Below, piece after piece: positions 56,082-64,000 of a DNA stretch of 64,000 nucleotides. Both the position numbers and the translations under genes were made by a program. Source of the stretch: Morchella semilibera (Eukaryota > Ascomycota > Pezizomycetes > Pezizales > Morchellaceae); contig WBVU01000010.1 of assembly GCA_009192285.1 (NCBI GenBank), forward strand, positions 675,056 through 739,055. Reading direction: 5' to 3'. Below the pieces are notes generated by a model that was not told the origin of the DNA, did not search any database, and saw only the letters and a program-made list of their open reading frames with translations. Numbering within the stretch: position 1 is the stretch's first letter; the number at the start of each line of letters is the position of its first letter.

Positions 56082-56443
56082 GATGGTGGTTTGTAAGGCT
56101 GGAAGAGCCTTCATGAAGGCTCTCACCTCCACTATATATGGTTCGATTCACACCATATCACCTTTGCTTTTTCTCGGCAATTAGAGGTTTTTGGCGAGAA
56201 GCCTTCCGGACGGCTTGCTAAGACAGAATCAATTCTATAACTAACCTAAATAAGATAACACGATACCCAAATAGGCAACCATATATTCCCAAACAGGCAA
56301 AATTGCAACTGCATCTCCAAAAAACAAAAAACAACTGCAGTCAACATCAAACCGCTTATCAGGCCTTCTAAGCTCTAATCAAGCCTTCTAAGCTCTAATC
56401 AAGCCTTCTAAGCTCCAATCAAAGCCCCTCGGGCCTTCTAAAC
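56082..56443. other. Spacer of P3 with GCCTTCTAAGCTC repeats
   Basis: It lies between ORF2 and the third gene. Three near-identical units of the AGGCCTTCTAAGCTCTAATC type occur at about 56360-56425. No gene. Confidence 0.5.
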
Positions 56444-57684
56444 TCACACTAGGTCGCTAGAGTCCTCGGAGACACGGTCATTGGCATCTCCGCCTTCACC
56501 ATTGGTGTGCCTAAACAGGTGATTTCTCTCGGCCTGGGTCCAAATACGTTCACGATCATAGTGACAAGACTCAAAGGTAATGGCATTTGGGTAGAGCCTC
56601 CTATAATACTCATTGAGCCTTCTTCCAATCACCGCGTACCTCTCGGAACGCTCATGCACCACCGCCTGGAGCATCTGGCACCCCTCATCAGTACGGGGTA
56701 TGGAGATATTCAACCTGTTTGATCAACCTTATTCCTAAACGTTAGCATTTCCTCCTTCAACATCAAGCTCTATTCCATCAATGTCGCCTCTAGTAAGGTG
56801 CTGATATCCTTCTAGTGAAGGTGTTTGAGGCATTTGGGTAGGCCCAGTAACGATTGCCGAAGGCCTGTGAAGCACCGCACAGAGCCTTAAGGGTTTTGCC
56901 TCTGTGGTTTTGAGCCAACCTTCCAGCTCTTCAGAATCTCCGATCTGCACATATTCCGGATTTGGGGGATAGGGTGCCTGCCCCCGGGGGCCGAATTGGA
57001 CAACGCCCCGTAGAAGGCTCGGAAAGCCCTCGCGGGGCTCCCTGGAGCCGCTGGTGGGGCTCGCTTTATTGCAAGTCTTTCTAAATCTTGCATAGACAAC
57101 CCCTGAAGGATGTTAATAAAGGGGATAAGCGATCCGGGCCCGTACCAATCATAGTGGCGGTATATATCGCTGGGAATGCCTGTAACCCTTTCTGGGTCAA
57201 TAATATGTATGGTTATTGCCGGCCTGTAGGGTATTCCCAAGGCCTGCCAGAACTCCGGTGTGGTCTGCAGTTCGTTTGTGCGGGCAGGAGGTACCCCGGA
57301 GGTGGGTGTATCTTTAACTTCATCATCTGCGCCCCCCAAAGCCCCACCGTGGCGTTGGGCTGTCCTGTTTCTCTTCTGGGATAGATCGATAATGAGGCGG
57401 AGGAGGGCTGCTTGGATCTTTATAGAGTCCTCTGAAGCCTTTGCTGACCATGTGGTCTTTAGCGCCTTGATGGCCCTGTGGTCCATGCAAAATTGACACA
57501 GATTGTTGAATAATTGTTCGCCCGAGGTGACCTTATTAACCCACCCTATTCTTACCATCTCGTCCGCGAGGTCGCTACGGAGAGCCTTCTAGATAGCATC
57601 TTTTCCAGTCAATTGTAGGATTCTTTGGCAGTCGTGGATTGTCGTGCACTTGTACGTAGCAGCTGGTCTCCCGCGTGGTGGCAT
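56444..57684 (-). pseudogene. ORF2 of P3
   Basis: Start MPPRGRPAATYKCTTIHDCQ at 57684, with a stop near 57591 (TAG in the equivalent of IYKAL). The long conserved block has MVRIGWVNKVTSGEQLFNNL, EDSIKIQAALLRLIIDLSQK and RPAITIHIIDPERVTGIPSD. A frame change occurs near 56960, then EAKPLRLCAVLHRPSAIV. A probable intron follows, then a C-terminal part NISIPRTDEGCQMLQAVVHE ending RVSEDSSDLV. It extends ORF2 beyond what P1 and P2 preserve. No known family. Confidence 0.6.
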
Positions 57685-57962
57685 GGTTGGAGCCTTTTCC
57701 GGGTTTGTGGGGTCTTTTTGGAGGTTTGGGGTAGGTGTTACGATTTGAAGGGACGTTTAAAGACGCGGCTGTCAATGGCTTGAATATAGAGCTTTAGAGT
57801 GGATACTGTACCATCTTAAATACTGTATAGTAATTCCAGATCGAAGCCTTGAAAGGCCTCGAGTGGCCTGAAGAACCATATGTTTGAAAGTTGGCAGGTT
57901 TAAAAGTGGTAGGTTTGAAGACATGAAAACGGGTGAGCGGTGTTTATCTATGATCAAACCTC

Positions 57963-58099
57963 CATCAGCAAGACCTCATTTGTCTCCTGATGTCTCCTGA
58001 GCCTCAGGAGACTCAAAAAATGTCTAGGAATCTCAGGAGAGTCTCAGGAGACCCAGGAGACTGTTGGGAGACTCCAGTCACAAGTTGAGCTTGCTGATG
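57963..58099. mobile_element. 137-bp CATCAGCAAG MITE in the P3 promoter region
   Basis: Flanked by TC on both sides. The corresponding P1 position (TC at 10617-10618) is empty, a second filled/empty pair. Confidence 0.86.
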
Positions 58100-58141
58100 T
58101 CACTACATAGTGAATATCGTATCACATGATATCACTCGAAT

Positions 58142-58560
58142 CAGGAGAGCAGAGGCACCAAGCGCACTAATTAGGGCTTTTGAAGCCATCTGAAGGCTCG
58201 AGGAGCCTTCTGCCCAGGAGAGCTTGGGAGGTTTCGCTTAATCATCAGTTGTCTCCGGAGATTGGCAGGGATCACAGGAGAGCTTGGGAGGTTTTGCTTA
58301 ATCATCAGCAGTCTCCGGAGATATCAGGAGGGCTTGGCAAGCCCTCAGGAGAGCCCAGGAGATTGGCAGGATAACAGGAGAGCTTGGGAGGTTTCGCTTA
58401 ATCATCAGTAGTCTCCGGAGATATCAGGAGGGCTTGGCGAGCCCTCAGGAGAGCCCAGGAGATTGGCAGGGATTACAGGAGAGATTGGGAGATCTCGCTT
58501 AATCCTCCGGAGATAGCAGGAGGGCTTGGGGAGCCCTCACGAGAACGCCCTACTCATCCT
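58142..58560. repeat. Right subterminal repeat array of P3
   Basis: Inverted copies of the 53390-53935 units, such as AGGAGAGCTTGGGAGGTTTC and GATTGGCAGGGATCACAGG. Also GAAGGCTCGAGGAGCCTTC at 58192-58210, a perfect palindrome. Confidence 0.8.
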
Positions 58561-58867
58561 TGGGCTTATAACAGAGCGTCTCTGAAGCCTCTCTAAACGA
58601 AAACCTCTTACTAGTGTGGAGGTCTACGATATCTCGCAGCCTCTTGGGAGAGAATATTACAAAGCCTCCAGATGGCGCCAGGAGAGCGCCGCTTAGCATC
58701 AGGAGAGCCCGCTAAGCCTTCTTGAAGGCTCGGGAGGCTCCTGCAAAGGCTCAGGAGGCCCCCGTATGGGCGGGTAAGCCCCTAGAGATCGAAAGTTTGA
58801 CGGGTGTCTCCGAACGTCTCCCACACCTCCCGGGCCTCCGGTAGGGGTTGAATAGGCTTGCTGATGT

Positions 58868-61800
58868 ATGCTCTCATCGATACTGGGCGCCTCAGGATAC
58901 GCGTTCATAGATAAGGACTTCGTATGCCACCATAAGCTTAAAATAATTCCCCTTATTCTCCCTCGACACATAGACGTAATCAACGGTAGACCTATCGAAT
59001 CTGGAAAGGTCACCCATAAGGTTATTCTTAGCCTCGATATCAATGGTAACAGAGAAGACGCCCCCTTCTTTGTTACTCAGCTAGGACACTACCCAATAGT
59101 CATGGGTCTCCCCTGGATGCGCCGTCATGCAACTACTATTCTCCCTACAGTCAACGAAAATACACTTTGACTCTTCTGACTGCATTCAACGCTGCTCCAT
59201 TAATCACACCAAGGTCATTGCTAAGGGGATCTCGATTGAACCCCCGGCCAAGCCAATAACAAATATTTCCGGTTATCACCTCCTACGCATTCCATAGACT
59301 CATTAATAAGAAAGAAAAGGAATGAAACTCTATTCTACTACTCTCAAGGCCCTTGACGACTTATTGGCTCAGATGCCAAAGGATCCTCGAGCACTCGTCC
59401 CGTTGAACATCATCAATACCTACATCTTCTTAGTGAGGCCGGATGCCTCCAAAATTCCTCCTCATCGCACCGAATACGATCTGTCGATCGACATACAGGA
59501 AGGAAAGATTGTACCATTCGGACCTATGTACGGAATGACCCAGTTAGAGCTTCAGGTACTCAGGATTATCTAGCAGAGTACCTAGCCAATAGACGAATTC
59601 GACATAGCACCTCCCCCGCAGGCTCCCCAGTATTATTTGTCAAAAGGCTGATGGCTCTCTCCGACTCTGCGTGACTATAGAAAGTTAAACGCCGGTAACA
59701 GTTAAGAATCGACATCCTCTGCCATGGCACCAGAAACCTTCATGGGATATCTTCAGCTAAATATTTTACAAAGCTAGACCTCCGCAATGGGTATCATCAA
59801 TTGAGAATCAGGGAATGGACGAATGGAAAACAGCATTTCGCACTCGCTATGGGCACTTCGAGTATACTGTTATGCCCTTCGGACTCACCAATGCTCCCGC
59901 GGCATTTCAACATTGGGTCAACGATATGTTAAGCCCGTATTTGGATTATTTTGCCACCGCTTATCTCGACGATATCCTTATTTACTCGGCCACCCTCGAA
60001 GAACATAAAAAAACATGTCGACAAGGTCCTTCGGATACTCGACGAGAATCAGGTTCATCTCAAGCTCGAGAAGTGTGAATGGCATGTCAAGGAAACTATG
60101 TATCTTGGGTTTGTGCTTACACCAGAAGGAATCAAGATGGACGAAGCAAAGGTTGCCACTATTAGAAATTGGGATACCCCAATCTGTCTGAAAGATGTAC
60201 AGGAATTTCTCGGATTTTCGAACTTTTATCGACGATTTATTTATGGGTACTCAAGGGTAGTATCTTCTCTGACCGCTCTGACAAAGACAGGAGTGGTATT
60301 TAAATGGACAGACAAAACGGAGAAGGCATTTCAAGATCTCAAGCTTGCATTTATTACGGCACCTATTCTCAGGCATTTCGATCCAGATCGGGAAATTATA
60401 ATAGAAACGGATGCCTCCGACTATGTCTCAGCCGCCATTATGTCACAAAGGGATGATGAAGGAATACTTCATCCAGTCGCCTTTATTTCTAAAAAACATA
60501 CACCGGCTGAGTGTAATTACGAGATATATGATAAAGAGCTTCTGGCTATTATTCGAGGATTTGAAGAATGGCGCTACTTTTTGGAGACTGCTTCATATCC
60601 CATCAAGGTCCTAACAGATCATAGGAACCTTGAGTACTTCATGTCAACCAAATTGTTAAATCGCCGGCAAACCCGCTGGTCAGAATTCCTATCTCGTTTT
60701 GACTTCGTTATTCAATTTCGTCCAGGGAAACAAGGAAGGAAACCGGATGCACTCACCAGACGATCAGGGGATCTCTCTAAGGAGGGGATGAACGCCTCGC
60801 ATATCAATATCAGACCGTGCTGAAGAGAAAAATTTGGATACTAAGCTAAGTTTGTTGGCGGGTTCTTTGGCAAATGAACCCGCTGAAGGAATGTCCACTG
60901 TTCAAGAGTTGTTTCTAAAAGCTTACCAGGAAGATAGTTTTCCAAATAAGGTACTTACGATGCTGAGAGAAGGCACAAAACAATCGAAACAAATTTCGCT
61001 TGCCGAAATGCGCAGAAAACGAAGACGGACTGCTTCTCTATCGACGCAAGCTCTTCGTACCAGAACACGAGGAGCTACAGCTCAGACTGCTTCAAGAGTA
61101 TCACGATAAATTATCAGCAGGACATCTGGGCAGAGCAAAGACCCTCGAGCTACTCAGTCGCGAATATTATTGGCCAAACATGCGGAAATACACCGACCGC
61201 TATGTTATGCATTGCCACATTTGTCGTCGAAGCAAAGCAAATCGCAATGTCCCTCAAGGAGTCCTACACCTTCTCTTAGTACCAAAGGCACCATGGACGG
61301 ATGTCTCGATGGACTTCGTCACCGGCTTATCTCTTAGTAATAATTACAATACCATTCTCGTCGTCGTCGATCGCCTCACAAAGATGAGACACTTTATACC
61401 ATGTACAGAGGAGTAAGGAGCTCGAGACGTTGCCCGAATATATCTGGAGAACGTTTGGAAGCTACATGGCCTGCCGGAAAAAATAGTCTCGGACCGCGGT
61501 ACGCAATTCACGTCGGGCTTTTGGAAATCACTATGTGAGCGTCTCGAGATTTACCTCGTTATTCTACTGCCTTTCATCCTCAAACAGATGGTCAAACCGA
61601 GAGGATCAATGCTATTATGGAGCAGTATCTTCGCAGCTATGTGAATTATCAACAAGATAACTGAGCCACGTATTCACCAATGGCAGAGTTTGCTACCAAT
61701 AACCATGTCTCGGAATCCACAAAGCTTTCCCCCTTCGAAGCCAATTACGGACGTCATCCTCGAATCAACTTTGGCCCCCTACGGTATGGCACTACGACCA

Positions 61801-62363
61801 ATGAGGACTAAGCTAATACTATGGCAAAAGATATGTCAAAAGTGTTTGATTTTCTTCGAGCGGAGATGTTTAGAACTCAACGGATACAAGAAGAATCAGC
61901 CAATGCTAGTCGTACACCGGCACCACGTTATGCTATTGGGGATAAAGTATGGCTATCCACGCGGAATCTATTAACAAAACGTTCGTCGAAGAAGTTGGAC
62001 TAGAAACAAGTCGGGCCTTACTTAATCTCTCGCATTGTCAGCCCCTATGCCTACGAACTTATGCTTCCTGCCTTGATGAAAGTGCACCCAGTATTTCATG
62101 TCTGGTTACTCTCTCCCGCTGCCAGCGACCCTGTCCCAGGGCAAATACAGTGTCCTCCACCGCCTGTTGAGATCGAAGGCGAGCAAGAATGGGAAGTGGA
62201 TGCTATTTTGGACTCACGGAAACGACGTGGAAGACTTGAGTACCTTGTCCGATATACCGGTTACGACGAGCCATCATGGCAACCTTACGGCGACTTAGAT
62301 AACTCCCCTGAGTTAGTCAAAGACTTTCATAGACGGTACCCACACAAGCCTAAGAGGACTTAG
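58868..62363 (+). pseudogene. Pol of Gypsy-5, from protease to chromodomain, broken
   Basis: The protease is entered in mid-motif (ALIDTG then a 1-nt loss, then ASGYAFIDKDF). The RT is in pieces ([27 protein letters not shown] near 59960), followed by RNase H ([15 protein letters not shown], near 60410) and integrase zinc finger and core ([28 protein letters not shown]). The chromodomain EWEVDAILDSRKRR...YTGYDEPSWQ is at 62185-62280. Frame changes are frequent. Stops at 61662-61664 (TGA for Trp) and 62001-62003 (TAG for Trp) are transitions. The 5' part is cut by P3. Confidence 0.85.
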
Positions 62364-62386
62364 GCCTCAGAGGGGGACCTAATATC

Positions 62387-62911
62387 TATCACGGCGTGGA
62401 GCGCGGTCCAGTGGTGTTGTGGGAAGAGGGATTAGTCAGGGATTCTCTTATGTTCTTTGGGTTTCGGTATGAGGAGTTCGGTTCGGAAATAGGGTTTCGG
62501 GTATAGGGGATAAGGTCGGGTTGGGATATAGGGGTCTTGGGAGGTTCTATGGAGTTCTGTACAGGGATACTCGGGTTAGTAATCAGGTCGGGTGGTGTGA
62601 TATATATATTGGCCTCGCCCTTGCTCGTAGATAGCTTCTTTCCTTTCCTCTTCACGCAACCTTCCTATCCTTTAGCCAATACCAAGCTTTAGGATCTCTA
62701 GTTACTCTTTCGTCTTCCCTGCTCCTAGCCTTCTGAGGGTAGGAGCAAAACCCTATAGTCCTCGCCTTGTAACCCCCGTCTTGCTCTGTCCCTCATCCCC
62801 GAACCCCGCTCCTTCTCATGCCTAAGTCTCGTACCGATCCGCCTCGTCTCATTCCGCCTTGGTTGTGTACCTTGGCACTTCTCGTCCTCGTCTTCGCTTC
62901 GCTCCGTGATA
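62387..62911 (+). mobile_element. 3' LTR of Gypsy-5 (family C)
   Basis: 525 bp, TATCACGGCGTGG...CTCCGTGATA, directly after the pol end. TATA box near 62600. CACGCAACCTTCC near 62653 is the family-C priming segment. Downstream flank CTCTA. Confidence 0.85.
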
Positions 62912-63138
62912 CTCTAGGCTGAGGTTTCGAAGGATATTGATCATGAAAAACTTTTCGAATTTCAGGGCTATGTTCAAGATCGTTCGGTGACTGCCAGGAA
63001 GGTTCCTCGTATCCAATATATTTAACCAAATACTCCACCCGCCGTCCTCTCTTCCTAGAATCCAATATCTCCGCAACTTCCCATTCAGTCTCCCCTTCAA
63101 CCTCCACTGGTGGGGGTTGTTCAACAATTCGTCTTGGA
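62912..63138 (-). pseudogene. Chromodomain end of another Gypsy pol, minus strand
   Basis: Minus-strand EGETEWEVAEILDSRKRGRR and YLVKYIGYEEPSWQSPNDLE, closely related to the Gypsy-5 chromodomain. It is trapped between LTR-C and LTR-A. Confidence 0.75.
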
Positions 63139-63618
63139 TATCACGGCTCCGCCTTCTTCACCTCGCCTTCCGTCAAGGCATCTTCAGAACAGGGTTGTTG
63201 GATAGTATCGGCCGATGTCGGAAGTAGAATGATGGGTTAGGAAGGAGCTCGGGTAATGAAATGTAAGCGCTAGGAAGGATTGGGCAGTGACGGAATAGAA
63301 TTGGGGTTATCGGGATTAGTATTGGTGGTATGTGAGTGTAGTAGTTTCTAAGAGATTCTATGGTATGAGTCATCGGTGCGGGGGGATAGCGGTATATATA
63401 TATAGCGTTCGTTCTTTCCTATGTTTCTGGCTCTCTAGGCAACGTCTTCTTTCTGTTAAGCAAAATACTACTTTGGCTTCGGCCCTTCTGTCTGCGCCTC
63501 GTTCCTGAATCTGAACCTGAACCTGTCTCGCCTCGGGTGTCTCCTGAGCTGACTCTGTCCTTGCCCTTGTCCCCGAGTTTACCCCGCTTTGTCCCTGACC
63601 TGACCCCGCCGCGTTAGA
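63139..63618 (+). mobile_element. 5' LTR of a second family-A Gypsy
   Basis: 480 bp, TATCACGGCTCC...CGTTAGA. TATA box near 63395. The priming pair AGGCAACGT (near 63438) / ACGTTGCCT (63621-63629) is present. Left flank CTTGG. Confidence 0.82.
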
Positions 63619-63655
63619 CTACGTTGCCTCCGCCTTTGGCTCCCGAGACACTATC

Positions 63656-63712
63656 ATGGCAGCCTCTGGATCATCGTTTATGATTGGCCCGAACCTGTTA
63701 TTACCGATCGTA
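63656..63712 (+). pseudogene. gag start of the second family-A Gypsy
   Basis: MAASGSSFMIGPNLLLPIV begins where gag is expected after the 5' LTR and is cut at a TA by the left end of P4. The remainder lies outside the window. Confidence 0.5.
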
Positions 63713-64000
63713 CATCAGCAAGCTTGCAGTTGTCTCCGGGCGCATAATCCTCCGCCCTGGCACATCCCTGCGCCCTCAGCGCCAGGAGCGCCCTGGCGCA
63801 AACCTTGTGGTTACCCTGCGCCAGGTGGCACCCTAGGAATTACCCTGCGCCCGGCGCCCTCCTGGGAATCGCTCTGCGCCTGGCGTTATCCCGTGAATTA
63901 TCCTGCGCCAGGCGCCATACACCGAATCATTCTGCGCCAGGCACCATCCTCTGAATCATTCTGCGCCAGGCGCCACCCCCTAATCGAATCATTTTGCGCC
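63713..64000. mobile_element. Left end of a second P-A-like Plavaka element (P4)
   Basis: CATCAGCAAGCTTGCAGTTG is identical to the P-A left end, preceded by TA. Then comes an array of ~30-bp units containing CTGCGCCAGGCGCCA (63770-64000). It continues past the window. Confidence 0.85.

Larger units (their letters stand above)
53390..58866. mobile_element. Plavaka-type transposon copy P3 (transposase deleted)
   Basis: The right end CTTGCTGATG is at 58866 with TA following; the left terminus is missing. Gene order on the minus strand: ORF2 then the DUF6532-like gene, the mirror image of P-A. The transposase is absent. Inverted ~100-bp repeat arrays lie at both sides (53390-53935, 58142-58560). 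It interrupts Gypsy-5 at its protease. Confidence 0.7.

Noticed and set aside
46705-58866. P2 and P3 as one 12-kb transposon with both termini
   Set aside because: The flanks differ (AC at the left end, TA at the right), and ORF2 occurs twice in opposite orientations, so they are two copies placed side by side.

Overview
The window looks like repeat-rich, low-gene-density DNA from a filamentous ascomycete. The genes that can be read have short GT-AG introns of about 50 to 115 nt, and the recognisable host proteins are typical fungal ones: Mob2, a flavin monooxygenase, and an Rso55-type mitochondrial release factor. Most of the sequence is nested chromodomain Gypsy retrotransposons, solo LTRs and DNA transposons. 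A truffle/morel-like pezizomycete would fit, but that is a guess; no rRNA or other marker is present.

Layout. 1-8.3 kb: a near-complete chromovirus (Gypsy-1), then LTR debris. 8.3-11.6 kb: a truncated Plavaka-type DNA transposon (P1). 11.6-16.6 kb: layered LTR fragments. 16.7-25.2 kb: a host island with mob2 (-), a mitochondrial membrane protein (-), a divergently placed flavin monooxygenase (+) and a release-factor-like gene (+), with only small MITEs. 25.5-43.1 kb: a four-layer nest, in which a solo LTR contains Gypsy-2 and Gypsy-2 contains a complete 9.55-kb Plavaka element (P-A) plus another solo LTR. 43.1-46.7 kb: more LTRs and Gypsy-4. 46.7-58.9 kb: two decayed Plavaka copies (P2, P3). 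58.9-64 kb: Gypsy-5, a minus-strand chromodomain fragment, the start of another family-A Gypsy and the left end of a second P-A-like element (P4).

Four observations stand out. (1) P-A is a complete element with CATCAGCAAG termini and a 2-bp target duplication. It carries three genes: a Plavaka-type transposase, a divergent gene of unknown function (ORF2), and a third gene resembling DUF6532 proteins. Related copies and 137-bp MITEs with the same termini are scattered through the window. (2) Each Plavaka subfamily is saturated with its own short palindrome, which sits in termini, spacers, introns and in-frame coding repeats. (3) Two inverted family-A LTRs at 13.7 and 44.2 kb carry exactly swapped target duplications, and the two halves of one Gypsy lie beside them. 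This points to a 30-kb inversion, or an assembly flip, between them. (4) Gypsy-1 and Gypsy-2 share a -1 frameshift signal (GGGTTTT, 5-nt spacer, perfect stem whose sequence differs while its pairing is kept). Four LTR families show Tf1-like self-priming complementarity next to the 5' LTR.

Gypsy-1 has an intact gag but a broken pol, and all other Gypsy copies are broken. Several stops are TGG or CAR codons changed by C-to-T type transitions, which fits RIP or deamination of silenced repeats. Splice-site and LTR-end coordinates come from reading the sequence by eye; family assignments rest on recognisable motifs, not on database searches.
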